33,796 nucleotides of DNA from Caloramator sp. Its GTDB lineage: Bacteria > Bacillota > Clostridia > Clostridiales > Caloramatoraceae. The position numbers were made by a program, and so were the translations under genes. The stretch is from NCBI GenBank assembly GCA_026417075.1, contig JAOADY010000089.1, positions 1 to 33,796 of the forward strand, given 5' to 3'. This document shows, piece after piece, positions 10,020 to 20,057 of the stretch. Position 1 is the first letter of the stretch. The number at the start of each line of letters is the position of its first letter. The notes below the pieces were generated by a model. The model was not told the DNA's origin and made no database searches. It saw only the letters and a program-made list of their open reading frames with translations.

Positions 10020-11468
10020 CTAATCTCCCTTTCTCATATTTTTTATTATATCTCCTAATATCTTTGTTCCTTTTTCAATATCTTTAACATCAACTCTTGA
10101 AAACCCTATCCTTAAAGTGTTTTCTCCTTGACCATCTGTATAAAAAATATCTCCTGGAGTAAAAATTATGCCCCTTTTAACAGATTCATTTAATACATCT
10201 CTCGAATTTATACCATCAAGCTCAAGGAAAACGTGAAGCCCTCCTTCTCCATAAAGCTTTTTATAGGGTATGTATTTTTTTATAAAGTGTACTGTCCATT
10301 CGTATCTCTCTTTATATACCTTTCTCACCTTGTTTATATATTTTTCAAAATTTCCTCCCCTTAAATATTCATAAAGAACTGCCTGATCAAGAAAGGATGT
10401 GTGTATATTGCGGCTTCTTTTTATGCTCTCAAGATAATTTATAAGCTCTTTATCAGCTAAAATCCACCCTATCCTAAGCCCTGGAAAAAGAATTTTAGAA
10501 AAGCTTCCTATATATATTACTCCATTTCCGCTTCCAGCAAAAGCTGATAGAGGAGCAATGTGAGATCCTGAGTATCTTAACTCCTCATTAAATCCATCTT
10601 CTATAACAGGAACATTGAATTCCTTTATTATATTATAAACTTCTATCCTCTTTTCAGGGGACATAACAATTCCTGTTGGATTATGATAAGAAGGTACTAA
10701 AAAAATAAGTTTTGCTTTATTTTCAGTTAATTTATCCTTTAAAATATTAGTATCTATGCCGTCTTCATTTAATTTTACGCCGTCTATATAAAGCCCATGG
10801 AGCTTCATTATTTTAATTGAAGTGTTATGTGTTGGATTTTCACAGATTACTCTATCTGTGCTATTGGTAAGAGCTGAAAGGATTATATCGAACCCTTCTG
10901 TAAAGCCGTTGGTTATAAGTATATCCTTATTTTTAACGTTAACACCTTTGTTTTCCATGTACTTTAATAAATAGTCAATAAGCGGTTTATAACCTCTTGC
11001 ATAACCGTAATTTAATATTTTCCTATCCTCAATTGATAATATATTTAAAAAAGACTTCTTAAAATCATCCATATCAAATAGATTGTCATCTGGGGATATA
11101 CTTTTAAAGGATATCATACCCTTTTCCCATTTTATATCATGCTTATAGGTATCAAGCTCATCAGATAAAATTGCATAGTCAGTTATATTATCCTCCCATT
11201 TTACATTAAACCCTTCATCATAGATTATACTATTATAAGAAACAAAGGCACCTTTATTGGGAATATTTTTAATAAACCCCTCATCCTCAAGATATTTATA
11301 AGCCTCAATCACTGTGTTTCTGCTAACGTTTAATATTAATGACAGTTCCCTTGTTGAAGGAAGTTTATCATCCTTTATATATACCCCTTTTAATATAAGT
11401 TCTTTAACATAATCCTTTATCTGAAGATAATAAGGCCTATCTTCACAAAGTTTAATATCTTTAAACAT
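10020..11468 (-). CDS. MocR-like regulator: GntR-type HTH fused to class I/II PLP-dependent aminotransferase domain
   Basis: N-terminal DKLPSTRELSLILNVSRNTVIEAYKYLEDEGFI (GntR wHTH) and aminotransferase domain with FLVPSYHNPTGIVMS and IGSFSKILFPGLRIGW. ATG at 11468 preferred over the ORF start at 11498. Confidence 0.92.
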   Translation of the reverse strand: MFKDIKLCEDRPYYLQIKDYVKELILKGVYIKDDKLPSTRELSLILNVSRNTVIEAYKYLEDEGFIKNIPNKGAFVSYNSIIYDEGFNVKWEDNITDYAILSDELDTYKHDIKWEKGMISFKSISPDDNLFDMDDFKKSFLNILSIEDRKILNYGYARGYKPLIDYLLKYMENKGVNVKNKDILITNGFTEGFDIILSALTNSTDRVICENPTHNTSIKIMKLHGLYIDGVKLNEDGIDTNILKDKLTENKAKLIFLVPSYHNPTGIVMSPEKRIEVYNIIKEFNVPVIEDGFNEELRYSGSHIAPLSAFAGSGNGVIYIGSFSKILFPGLRIGWILADKELINYLESIKRSRNIHTSFLDQAVLYEYLRGGNFEKYINKVRKVYKERYEWTVHFIKKYIPYKKLYGEGGLHVFLELDGINSRDVLNESVKRGIIFTPGDIFYTDGQGENTLRIGFSRVDVKDIEKGTKILGDIIKNMRKGD

Positions 11469-11563
11469 ACTTACACCTCTAATTATATTGTGGCACAAAA
11501 AAAATCATTTTAAAAGAACCAGTTTACTATTATTTTTATATTTGCGTGTCAGAGGAATAAAAA

Positions 11564-11611
11564 ATAATGGCTTTTGATGTTTTTTCTATCATTTACATCA
11601 AAAGCCATTAT
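11564..11611 (-). terminator. Intrinsic terminator at the end of the pyr operon
   Basis: 17-bp perfect stem ATAATGGCTTTTGATGT/ACATCAAAAGCCATTAT followed on the minus strand by a T-rich tract. Confidence 0.85.
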
Positions 11612-11613
11612 AT

Positions 11614-12171
11614 TTATTTTATATTTCTGCTTCCGGGCTTTATATAGGGTATACCCTCTTTGCAAAGCGGGCACTCATCCTTTTCATAGCTTTCCACATC
11701 AAGCTTTATGCAGCTATATACAGGATATTTTAAAGTCGTACTTCCTCTATCTACTATACATGCAATACCAACAACTACTCCGCCCATGCTTTCTATAAGC
11801 TCTGCAACTTCAAGTGAGGACTTTCCCGTTGTAACAACATCCTCAGTTATTAAAACCTTCTCCCCTTTTTTAATTTCAAATCCCCTTCTTAATGTCATAA
11901 TATTGTTTTCTCTCTCTGTAAATATTGCTCTTTTCCCCATCTGCCTTCCTATTTCATAGGCAACTATTATTCCTCCCATAGCAGGCCCTACCGCTACATC
12001 AAAATCAATGTCCTTTATTTTTTCACATACTACTTTTAAAACTTCATTTGCCTTGTCTGGATACTGCAAAAGTTTTGCACACTGTATATATCTATTGCTA
12101 TGTCTTCCAGAAGACAGTAGAAAATGACCTTCTAATAGAGCATCACATTCTTTTAAAATATCTATAACCAT
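11614..12171 (-). CDS. pyrE: Orotate phosphoribosyltransferase
   Basis: 185 aa; [59 protein letters not shown] loop; operon context. Confidence 0.95.
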   Translation of the reverse strand: MVIDILKECDALLEGHFLLSSGRHSNRYIQCAKLLQYPDKANEVLKVVCEKIKDIDFDVAVGPAMGGIIVAYEIGRQMGKRAIFTERENNIMTLRRGFEIKKGEKVLITEDVVTTGKSSLEVAELIESMGGVVVGIACIVDRGSTTLKYPVYSCIKLDVESYEKDECPLCKEGIPYIKPGSRNIK

Positions 12172-12175
12172 AATT

Positions 12176-13078
12176 CTACCTCCTTACAATTCCTCTTATC
12201 TCTTCTATATTTTTAATTCCCTCATCTTCCATAAACTTTTTAATTCCATCTATTATCTCAATACAAATCATTGGATTTATAAAATTAGCCGTTCCAACCT
12301 GAACTGCTGTAGCACCTGCCATAATAAATTCAATAGCATCTTCATAGGATGATATTCCTCCTATACCTATTACAGGAACATCAACATTGCTGCATACCTC
12401 ATAAACCATTCTCAGAGCAATAGGCTTTATACATGATCCTGAGAGCCCCGCAAATATATTATCAAAAACTAATTTTCTTTTATATATATCTATTGCCATT
12501 GCTTTAAAGGTATTTATTAAAGATAGTGCATCAGCCCCTGCATCGCAGCATTTTACTGCCATATCAACTATATTTTCTGCATTAGGAGAGAGTTTTACAA
12601 TTAACGGCTTTTTGCAGTGCTCCTTTACCTTTGATACAACTTCAAAGGCAGTTTCAGACTTTATTCCAAAGGTCATCCCTCCAGACTTAACATTTGGACA
12701 GGATATATTAAGTTCAATCATATCCACTTCACTTGCGTTTAATTTTTTAACCCCTTCAATATATTCTTCAATACTTCCTCCCCCAAGATTTGCAATTATG
12801 ACGGTATTCATATTTTTCATTTTAGGGAGTTCATTTTCAATAAAGCAATCAATCCCCGGGTTTTGAAGCCCTATGCTGTTTATAAGACCTGCTCTTGTTT
12901 CATGAAGCCTTATTCCTTTATTTCCTTCTTTTTTATTTATTGTAAGCCCCTTGGTACATATTCCTCCAAGCCTTCCTACATCGTAAAAGGCTGAATATTC
13001 CTCTCCAAGCCCAAAGGTTCCTGAGGCTGCAATAACAGGATTTTTAAATTCTATTCCGCATATATTAGTCTTAAGCAC
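12176..13078 (-). CDS. pyrD: Dihydroorotate dehydrogenase B catalytic subunit
   Basis: 300 aa; [52 protein letters not shown]. Confidence 0.95.
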   Translation of the reverse strand: MLKTNICGIEFKNPVIAASGTFGLGEEYSAFYDVGRLGGICTKGLTINKKEGNKGIRLHETRAGLINSIGLQNPGIDCFIENELPKMKNMNTVIIANLGGGSIEEYIEGVKKLNASEVDMIELNISCPNVKSGGMTFGIKSETAFEVVSKVKEHCKKPLIVKLSPNAENIVDMAVKCCDAGADALSLINTFKAMAIDIYKRKLVFDNIFAGLSGSCIKPIALRMVYEVCSNVDVPVIGIGGISSYEDAIEFIMAGATAVQVGTANFINPMICIEIIDGIKKFMEDEGIKNIEEIRGIVRR

Positions 13079-13817
13079 CTATAAACACATCCCTGCCATA
13101 AAATACCGGGCCATCTTTGCAGACTCTTTTATTTCCATCCTTTGTCTCACAGGTGCATCCAAGGCATGCCCCAATTCCGCAGGCCATATGTTTTTCCATA
13201 GACACAAAAACTGGAGTCGCATAATTCCTGCATACTTTAACTACCTTTTCCATCATAACCTCAGGGCCGCAGCAAAGTACCGCATTATATTCAAAGGGGC
13301 TGAAAATATCTGTTACATAACCTTTATAACCATACTTTCCGCTTTCTGTTGCAACATATATATTTGAAACATAATTTTTAATTTCATCTATTCCATAGAT
13401 TTCATCTTTATAACCTGCATATAAATCTATATCACAGCCTTTAAGGTTTTTAACCGTATAAAGCATAGGTGCTATTCCAATACCTCCTACAACAACTGCA
13501 ATTTTTCCCTTTATATTGTCAGTATGAAATCCATTACCTAAAGGACCTGTTAATTTAATTTCATCATTAACATCAAGCTTTGTCATAATATTTGTCCCCC
13601 TTCCCTTTTTTTGATATAAAAAACTTACATACCCATCTTCAAAATCATGTACACTTATTGGTCTTGGCAAAATAGGCTCTTCAGTTAAGCATTTCAGCAT
13701 GAAAAACTGCCCAGGTTTTATATCATAGTCCCCTTCAACTTTAAGCTTATATATATCCTCAAAGACATTTATATTTTCTACTACTTTGCAGCTTTTATAA
13801 CTTAACTGCACTTTCAA
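13071..13817 (-). CDS. pyrK: Dihydroorotate dehydrogenase electron transfer subunit
   Basis: 248 aa; [46 protein letters not shown] iron-sulfur motif. Confidence 0.95.
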   Translation of the reverse strand: MKVQLSYKSCKVVENINVFEDIYKLKVEGDYDIKPGQFFMLKCLTEEPILPRPISVHDFEDGYVSFLYQKKGRGTNIMTKLDVNDEIKLTGPLGNGFHTDNIKGKIAVVVGGIGIAPMLYTVKNLKGCDIDLYAGYKDEIYGIDEIKNYVSNIYVATESGKYGYKGYVTDIFSPFEYNAVLCCGPEVMMEKVVKVCRNYATPVFVSMEKHMACGIGACLGCTCETKDGNKRVCKDGPVFYGRDVFIGA

Positions 13818-14670
13818 TCTCCCCCTTCATTTTTAAAACCTCAAGCCTTGAACACTCATCAAACCTTATATCCCCATTTTCATAATTTTTATATGCAAGA
13901 AGTATTGCCCTTGATGAGTTTACAACTCCCCCATTCCCATTGTTAAGATAAAGGGCTACATCCTGTGCACTTCCTCCTTGAGCCCCATAACCTGGTATTA
14001 AAAAGAACATATTCTCATAAGTTTTTCTTATCTCTTTTGCCTCTTTATTTAAAGTGCATCCAACAACTGCTCCAATGTTGCTGTAACCATATTTTCCTAT
14101 ATAATTTTTTGATATTTTATAAAGCTTATCTCCAACATGTTCAAAAACCTTTTTATTATCTTTGCTCTCTATATACTGTATATCCTTTGCACCTTTGTTT
14201 GATGTTCTTAAAAGTACGAATAAACCTTTGTTCTTTTTTTCTACATATTCAAGATAAGGCTCTATGCTGTCAAATCCCATATAGGGACTTAAAGTTATAA
14301 AATCGCACTCAAAATCCCCTTCAAAATGTGCCTTAGCATACATCTTTGCCGTACTTGATATATCCCCTCTTTTAACATCTCCAATTGAAACTGAGCCTAT
14401 AGATTTTATATATTTTAAAGTTTTCATATAGGCATATAATCCTTCTATACCTAATGCTTCATAATAGGCTATCTGTACTTTATAGCAGGATACTAAGTCA
14501 AAGGTTGCATCTATTATTTTTTTATTGAATTGAAATACTGCATCTAAAGTTGAGCTGAATTTACTTTTAAAACTATCTGGTATATAATCTATCGAAGTAT
14601 CAAGCCCTACACATATACAGCTTTTATTTTGAACGCTTTCATAAAGGCTATCTATTATCATAATCATCAC
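13795..14670 (-). CDS. pyrF: Orotidine 5'-phosphate decarboxylase
   Basis: 291 aa; CVGLDTSIDYIP, IGDVKRGDISSTAKMYA, FFLIPGYGAQGG. Confidence 0.94.
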   Translation of the reverse strand: MMIMIIDSLYESVQNKSCICVGLDTSIDYIPDSFKSKFSSTLDAVFQFNKKIIDATFDLVSCYKVQIAYYEALGIEGLYAYMKTLKYIKSIGSVSIGDVKRGDISSTAKMYAKAHFEGDFECDFITLSPYMGFDSIEPYLEYVEKKNKGLFVLLRTSNKGAKDIQYIESKDNKKVFEHVGDKLYKISKNYIGKYGYSNIGAVVGCTLNKEAKEIRKTYENMFFLIPGYGAQGGSAQDVALYLNNGNGGVVNSSRAILLAYKNYENGDIRFDECSRLEVLKMKGEIESAVKL

Positions 14671-15850
14671 TCCTAAAAACCACTTTTCCGCCTTTTATAG
14701 TCATAACTATAACTCCATAAAACTCCATTCCATCAAAGGGAGTGTTTTTCCCCTTTGATTTAAACTTTGCTGCATCAACTTTAAACTTTTTATCTATATC
14801 AACAAGAACCAAATCTCCATCATATCCTATTTCTATTTTCCCCTTGTTTAATCCCATCATCTTCGAAGGATTTTCTGACATTAATTTTGATAAGTTATTA
14901 AGAGTAATATAACCGTTTCTAACAAGGGTTGTATAACATACACAAAAGGCTGTTTCAATTCCCGATATTCCCGGTGCCCCATTTAGTTTATCTTCAAAGC
15001 TGTGGGGTGCATGATCCGTTGCTATAACATCAACATACCCTTCTTTAATAGAATCTATTAAAAACTCTACATCTTCCTTAAGCCTTAAAGGAGGATTTAC
15101 TCTATACATGGTGCTATCACAAAGAGCTATATGATGAGGGGTAACTTCACAGGTTATGTTAAATCCTTCTTCCTTTGCATTTTTAACCATCATCATAGCT
15201 TCCTTTGTGCTTACGTGGGCAATATGAAGGCTGCAGCCTGTCTTTTTTGCTGCTTCAATATCCCTCATAGTCATATAATTTTCTGAAAGCCTGCTGTCCC
15301 ACTTTACATATTCTTCATGCTCCGCATGGGATATTACTGTAAAACCTTTATCCCTTGCTATACTCATAGCCTTTAACATAACTTCATCCTTTAAAATACC
15401 CTTTCCATCCTCAGATATAAATTTTACAGGATATACTATGTCCTTAAGGTGGCTTACATCATCACCCCTCATGCCTTTAGTTACAGAAACACACTGATGA
15501 ACATCTACAAGTCCTATATCCTTTGCCTTATTTATAACGTAATTTACCGTATCCATATCAGAGCAAACAGGCTTTGTGTTTGCCATAAGATTAACTGCAG
15601 TATATCCTCCAAAAACAGCTGCAAGGCTCCCAGATAAAATATCCTCTTTGTAGGTTAATCCTGGATCCCTGAAATGGCTGTGCATATCTACAAAGGAGGG
15701 CATAAGGACAAGGTTTTTACCATCTATCATATAGCAATCCTTTTCAATTCCTTGTCCTATTTCTTCTATTAATCCCTCTTTTATATAAACATCCCCTGTA
15801 AAATCCTTTTTACTATCAACTATCCTTACATTTTTTATAAGAAGGTTCAT
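14648..15850 (-). CDS. pyrC: Dihydroorotase
   Basis: 400 aa; [49 protein letters not shown]. Confidence 0.95.
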   Translation of the reverse strand: MNLLIKNVRIVDSKKDFTGDVYIKEGLIEEIGQGIEKDCYMIDGKNLVLMPSFVDMHSHFRDPGLTYKEDILSGSLAAVFGGYTAVNLMANTKPVCSDMDTVNYVINKAKDIGLVDVHQCVSVTKGMRGDDVSHLKDIVYPVKFISEDGKGILKDEVMLKAMSIARDKGFTVISHAEHEEYVKWDSRLSENYMTMRDIEAAKKTGCSLHIAHVSTKEAMMMVKNAKEEGFNITCEVTPHHIALCDSTMYRVNPPLRLKEDVEFLIDSIKEGYVDVIATDHAPHSFEDKLNGAPGISGIETAFCVCYTTLVRNGYITLNNLSKLMSENPSKMMGLNKGKIEIGYDGDLVLVDIDKKFKVDAAKFKSKGKNTPFDGMEFYGVIVMTIKGGKVVFRSDDYDNR

Positions 15851-16284
15851 ACTTTTGCCTCCTCGAGGGTATGAACTTCATCGCAATACTCACATCTATA
15901 TTCTCCCTTCTGTTCATCTACAAGATAGAATACATTGGGTACATATTTTTCTATAGAAGTTATACAACGAGGATTTTTGCATTTTATAACATCAACAACC
16001 TTTTCAGGAAGCTTTAAATTTATCTTTTCTTTAATTTTTTCATCTTCAATTATATCTATAGTAATGTTAGGATCTATAAGTCCAAGCACTGTATAATCAA
16101 TATCTATTACATTTTCTATTTTTATAATATCCTTTCTCCCAAGCTTTTGACTTTCAACGTTCATTATTAATGCAACTCTAAAATCAGCTTTATCAAGTCC
16201 AAGATAGTTAAATATCTTAATTCCGCATCCTGCTTTTATATGATCTATTACTATTCCTTTTTTAATGCTGTTTATTGTTAACAT
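15847..16284 (-). CDS. pyrI: Aspartate carbamoyltransferase regulatory chain
   Basis: 145 aa; [19 protein letters not shown] and Zn site CKNPRC...YRCEYCDEV. Confidence 0.94.
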   Translation of the reverse strand: MLTINSIKKGIVIDHIKAGCGIKIFNYLGLDKADFRVALIMNVESQKLGRKDIIKIENVIDIDYTVLGLIDPNITIDIIEDEKIKEKINLKLPEKVVDVIKCKNPRCITSIEKYVPNVFYLVDEQKGEYRCEYCDEVHTLEEAKV

Positions 16285-17210
16285 ATTTCATCAACCCCCA
16301 ATAGCTTCATGATAAGTGCCATTCTAACAAACATTCCGTATCTTGCCTGTTTAAAGTAGTAAGCTCTAGGATCGCTGTCAACTTCATAGTCTATCTCGTT
16401 TACCCTTGGAAGAGGATGCATAACGATCATATCATCCTTTGCCATCTTCATCTTCTTCATATCAAGAATGTAGCTGTCCTTTAATCTTATATAATCCTCT
16501 TCGTTAAAAAATCTTTCTCTTTGTACTCTTGTAACATAGAGTATATCGAGAGTATCTATAACCTCTTCAATCCTCTCAACCTCTATAAATTCAATATTCT
16601 TTTTTTCTAAAACTTCTTTTCTTATATAATCTGGAACTTTAAGCTCTTTTGGGGAAATCAATACGAATTTATTATTTTCATATCTTGACATGGATTTTAT
16701 AAGTGAATGAACTGTCCTTCCGAATTTTAAATCTCCGCAAAGACCTATTGTAAGATTGGATAGTGTTTTCTTTACGGATCTTATAGTTAAAAGATCTGTT
16801 AATGTTTGAGTTGGATGCTGATGTCCTCCATCCCCTGCGTTAATTACAGGAATATCAGAATACAAAGAAGCAATTTTAGGTGCTCCCTCTTTAGGATGCC
16901 TCATCACTGCAATATCAGCATAGCAGGAGATCGTTCTTATAGTATCTGCAACGCTTTCTCCCTTTGCAACTGAACTTGAATTAGGCTCTGAAAATCCCAT
17001 TACTTTTCCACCAAGCCTTAGCATGGCAGCTTCAAAACTAAATCTTGTTCTTGTACTTGGTTCATAAAAAAGAGTTGCCATTAGCTTTCCATCACATACA
17101 TGAATATACTTTTCTGGATTTTCAACAATTCTATCCGCAAGGTTTAGAATGCTGTCAATCTCATCAACTGAAAAATCCATTGGGTCGATTAAATGTCTTC
17201 CTTTTAACAT
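16278..17210 (-). CDS. pyrB: Aspartate carbamoyltransferase catalytic chain
   Basis: 310 aa; [49 protein letters not shown]. Confidence 0.96.
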   Translation of the reverse strand: MLKGRHLIDPMDFSVDEIDSILNLADRIVENPEKYIHVCDGKLMATLFYEPSTRTRFSFEAAMLRLGGKVMGFSEPNSSSVAKGESVADTIRTISCYADIAVMRHPKEGAPKIASLYSDIPVINAGDGGHQHPTQTLTDLLTIRSVKKTLSNLTIGLCGDLKFGRTVHSLIKSMSRYENNKFVLISPKELKVPDYIRKEVLEKKNIEFIEVERIEEVIDTLDILYVTRVQRERFFNEEDYIRLKDSYILDMKKMKMAKDDMIVMHPLPRVNEIDYEVDSDPRAYYFKQARYGMFVRMALIMKLLGVDEIC

Positions 17211-17224
17211 ATTACTCCTCCTTT

Positions 17225-17242
17225 TTTGCCTCTCAGGGCAAA
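17225..17242 (-). promoter_or_regulatory. RNA hairpin with CUGAGA loop adjacent to the pyrB Shine-Dalgarno (PyrR-binding-loop-like)
   Basis: Minus strand UUUGCC-CUGAGA-GGCAAA, immediately followed by AAAGGAGGAG; core CCUGAGAGGC fits the CCNGNGAGGY part of the PyrR consensus. Confidence 0.6.
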
Positions 17243-17263
17243 TTTAAAAGTTGTCATAATAAA

Positions 17264-17283
17264 AGCCTTCCCAAAGGAAGGCT
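17264..17283 (-). terminator. Leader (attenuator) terminator upstream of pyrB
   Basis: Minus strand AGCCTTCC-TTTG-GGAAGGCT followed by TTTATTAT. Confidence 0.75.
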
Positions 17284-17318
17284 AAAATTACACAATTATA
17301 GCGTTATCTTTATCCTTC

Positions 17319-17336
17319 CCGGTATCACAGTACCAG
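17319..17336 (-). promoter_or_regulatory. Candidate anti-antiterminator / PyrR-binding-like hairpin in the pyr leader
   Basis: Minus strand CUGGUA-CUGUGA-UACCGG followed by GAAGG, which can pair with CCUUCC of the downstream terminator. Confidence 0.6.
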
Positions 17337-17354
17337 TTTAAAGGCATTTTTTAT

Positions 17355-17383
17355 ATACTATCATGGTATCTATTATTTGTCAA
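17355..17383 (-). promoter_or_regulatory. pyr operon promoter (sigma-A type)
   Basis: Minus strand TTGACA (17378-17383), 17-nt spacer, TAGTAT (17355-17360). Confidence 0.75.
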
Positions 17384-17942
17384 TATTATTCTTTAATTCC
17401 CCTATAAAACCATCTATTCTTTTCTTTTGCTGATTATCTAGATTACCTTCTTTTATTATATTTTGCAAATCAGAAATAAGTTTAGGCTTTTCAATATATT
17501 TATCTGCGAAAGTCTTTAATATTTTAGAAATATCATCGCTTTTAAAATTAGAAAGAACGTTTATAAATTCAAAAGAATTTTTTAAATAGTTATTATACAG
17601 TACTTTATAATAAAGTTCTTTTGTACTCCCTGTAAATTCCTTAGAAGATTTAATTAAATTCTCAAGTCCATTATAATTAATTAGATTCTGCTTTTCTAAA
17701 AATTTCAATATATCACCTTTTGTTTTATCATCAACCTTTGCCCAATTTATCTTATTTAAATTCTTAATTATTTTTTCACCTTCAAGGTTATCGATTTTAT
17801 TTACAGCTATTTTATTCAATTCATTTATAGTTAATCCATTTTTTAAGTCTATATGTGTATAAAAATAAAATATCCCATATACAAGAATAAAAAAGAAAAT
17901 TATACTGAATATTTTTTTCATAGTTTTTATTAACTCCTTCAT
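17373..17942 (-). CDS. Hypothetical protein with N-terminal membrane anchor/signal
   Basis: 189 aa ORF; hydrophobic N-terminus (MKKIFSIIFFFILVYGIFYFYTH) then a hydrophilic Lys/Asn-rich helical region; no family recognised. ATG at 17942 or 17921. Confidence 0.7.
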   Translation of the reverse strand: MKELIKTMKKIFSIIFFFILVYGIFYFYTHIDLKNGLTINELNKIAVNKIDNLEGEKIIKNLNKINWAKVDDKTKGDILKFLEKQNLINYNGLENLIKSSKEFTGSTKELYYKVLYNNYLKNSFEFINVLSNFKSDDISKILKTFADKYIEKPKLISDLQNIIKEGNLDNQQKKRIDGFIGELKNNIDK

Positions 17943-18053
17943 TTTTTAACATAGTTTTATAACTTTATTATACAAAAAATAATTTTGCCATAATAGCATA
18001 AAACCATAACATGTAAAATATTATTTAATAGAGAAATTTTTGGAGGGTTGAAA

Positions 18054-18251
18054 TTGAAAAAATTATCTAAAGCTGCATTCATTTTGGTACTCATCGGTGC
18101 AATAAACTGGGGACTTATAGGTTTTTTTAAGTTCGACCTTATTGCTACAATTTTTGGCGGTATGGAAGGGATAATTCCAAGAATTATTTACTCTCTTGTT
18201 GGATTATCCGGATTATATCTTATCTACGACTTGATTGCTAATAAAAAGTGA
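18054..18251 (+). CDS. DUF378 domain-containing small membrane protein
   Basis: MKKLSKAAFILVLIGAINWGLIGFFKFDLIATIFGG typical of DUF378. TTG start at 18054 has better spacing from GGAGGG than TTG at 18048. Confidence 0.85.
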   Translation: MKKLSKAAFILVLIGAINWGLIGFFKFDLIATIFGGMEGIIPRIIYSLVGLSGLYLIYDLIANKK

Positions 18252-18287
18252 GGATGGTTTTCCATCCTCACTTTTTATTAGCAATCA
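18232..18287. terminator. Bidirectional terminator shared by two convergent genes (26-bp perfect stem)
   Basis: TGATTGCTAATAAAAAGTGAGGATGG (18232-18257), TTTT, CCATCCTCACTTTTTATTAGCAATCA (18262-18287). Both 3' coding ends lie inside the arms. Confidence 0.85.
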
Positions 18288-18463
18288 TCTTCTTCATCAC
18301 TTTCAATAATAAAGGGTGATTCAGTTTCTCTGCACCACCTTACTGTAACACAGGTAGAAATATTCCTTGGGCAGAACCTGCATATACATTGTCTATCATT
18401 ACCACTACAGTTTTTAGAATAATATGGACATTTTTTGCAGTTGCTATTTATAATCTTACTCAT
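18278..18463 (-). CDS. Cysteine-rich 61-aa protein of unknown function
   Basis: MSKIINSNCKKCPYYSKNCSGNDRQCICRFCPRNISTCVTVRWCRETESPFIIESDEEDDC; nine Cys. It abuts a strong terminator. Confidence 0.7.
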   Translation of the reverse strand: MSKIINSNCKKCPYYSKNCSGNDRQCICRFCPRNISTCVTVRWCRETESPFIIESDEEDDC

Positions 18464-18581
18464 ATCTATCCCTACTTTTCTGTTTTTACAATAATTATAT
18501 CACAAATTCATTGTGTATTTTTATATAAATAATCCTTTAATGGAATGTTTAATATAAGATTATATAATCTTCCTTTTAAAA

Positions 18582-18636
18582 AATCCATCATACTGCTAAA
18601 GCCAACACAAAGAAAATTTTAGCAGTATAATGGATT
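18582..18636 (-). terminator. Intrinsic terminator at the end of the his operon
   Basis: 19-bp inverted repeat with one non-Watson-Crick position: AATCCATCATACTGCTAAA / TTTAGCAGTATAATGGATT; T-tract follows on the minus strand. Confidence 0.75.
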
Positions 18637-18673
18637 CTAAAAATATATTAAAATTTTCCAAACACTTTAGTTT

Positions 18674-19294
18674 CTATTTATCATATCTTCTTTTAATTTC
18701 CTTTTTTATATCTTCAATTGATATACCTTTGTCTGCCATCAAAACCAGTATATGATATAAAAGATCTGATATCTCATATATCATTTCTTCTTTGTTATCG
18801 TTTTTAGATGCTATTATAACTTCACTTGCTTCTTCTCCAACCTTTTTTAATATTTTATCTATTCCCTTTTCAAATAAGTAGTTAGTATAGGACCCTTCCT
18901 TAGGATTACTTTTCCTACTCATTATCCTTTCATAAAGCCTGACAATAATATCCTCTTTATCTTCATATTCATCTCTATTAACATATACTTCATTAAAAAA
19001 GCAGCTTTCACTTCCTGTATGGCATGAATTTCCTACAGCTTCAACCTCTATAAGCATACAATCCAAATCACAATCAAAACTCATTCTTTTTACCTTTTGA
19101 TAGTTACCCGAGGTTTCTCCCTTATTCCAAAGACACTTTCTGCTTCTGCTGTAAAAATGAGTCGTACCTGTAGTTATTGTTTTTTCTATCGATTCCTCGT
19201 TCATAAAAGCACACATTAAAACTTTTTTATTTTGAGCATCCTGAACAATTGCAGGAATCAATCCTTTATCATCGAATTTTATTTTCATGACCAT
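18674..19294 (-). CDS. hisI: Bifunctional phosphoribosyl-AMP cyclohydrolase / phosphoribosyl-ATP pyrophosphatase
   Basis: 206 aa His[59 protein letters not shown]. Confidence 0.95.
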   Translation of the reverse strand: MVMKIKFDDKGLIPAIVQDAQNKKVLMCAFMNEESIEKTITTGTTHFYSRSRKCLWNKGETSGNYQKVKRMSFDCDLDCMLIEVEAVGNSCHTGSESCFFNEVYVNRDEYEDKEDIIVRLYERIMSRKSNPKEGSYTNYLFEKGIDKILKKVGEEASEVIIASKNDNKEEMIYEISDLLYHILVLMADKGISIEDIKKEIKRRYDK

Positions 19295-19295
19295 G

Positions 19296-20057
19296 TTATA
19301 CCCTCCTGATGTTTACTCCTTTACAGTATAAATATTCCTTTAAATCATTTATCTTAATATCCCCATAATGAAAAATTGATGCTGATAAAGCTGCATCTGC
19401 CTTTCCATATTTAAAAACCTTTTCAAAATGTTCCATATTCCCTGCTCCTCCTGAGGCTACTACGGGAATATTAACATTTTCAGATATCAAAGATGTAATT
19501 TCATAATCATATCCATTTTTTATTCCATCGCAATCTATACTGTTTAAAACGATTTCTCCTGCTCCAAGGCTTTCTCCTAATTTAGCCCACTCTAGCGCAT
19601 AAAAATCCGTCTCAACTCTTCCTCCATCAATATATACCTTGTAATTCCCACTATCTGTCTTTTTGACATCCATAGACAAAACAACACATTGGCTCCCAAA
19701 TTTTTTAGCTGCACTTTTTATTATCTCTGGGTTTCTAACAGCTGCAGAATTAATAGAAACTTTATCAGCTCCCTTTAAAAGTGCCGTCCTAAAATCTTCT
19801 AAAGTTTTTATTCCCCCTCCAACGGTAAAGGGTATATTTATACTCTCTGCTATCTTTTCAACAACATTAAAAAAAATATTTCTCTTTTCAAAGGAAGCAG
19901 TAATATCATAAAAAACCAATTCATCAGCTCCCTCATTATTGTAAAATACTGCAAGATTCACAGGATCATCAACATCTGTTAAATCATTAAATCTTTTCCC
20001 CTTCACTACACGTCCATCTTTAACATCAAGACATGAAATAATTCTCTTTGCAAGCAA
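19296..20057 (-). CDS. hisF: Imidazole glycerol phosphate synthase subunit HisF
   Basis: 253 aa; [41 protein letters not shown]. Confidence 0.96.
   Translation of the reverse strand: MLAKRIISCLDVKDGRVVKGKRFNDLTDVDDPVNLAVFYNNEGADELVFYDITASFEKRNIFFNVVEKIAESINIPFTVGGGIKTLEDFRTALLKGADKVSINSAAVRNPEIIKSAAKKFGSQCVVLSMDVKKTDSGNYKVYIDGGRVETDFYALEWAKLGESLGAGEIVLNSIDCDGIKNGYDYEITSLISENVNIPVVASGGAGNMEHFEKVFKYGKADAALSASIFHYGDIKINDLKEYLYCKGVNIRRV

Noticed and set aside
11574-11959. Plus-strand ORFs opposite pyrE
   Set aside because: Antisense to a confident pyrE, and the first starts inside a terminator hairpin.
17225-17242. CUGAGA motif suggesting a TPP riboswitch upstream of pyrB
   Set aside because: Only the hairpin loop is present; the remaining conserved TPP aptamer elements are missing and the downstream genes are pyrimidine biosynthesis.
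18582-18636. Inverted repeat as a MITE or mobile element
   Set aside because: Position after the last his gene plus the T-tract on the minus strand fits a terminator; no flanking target duplication seen.
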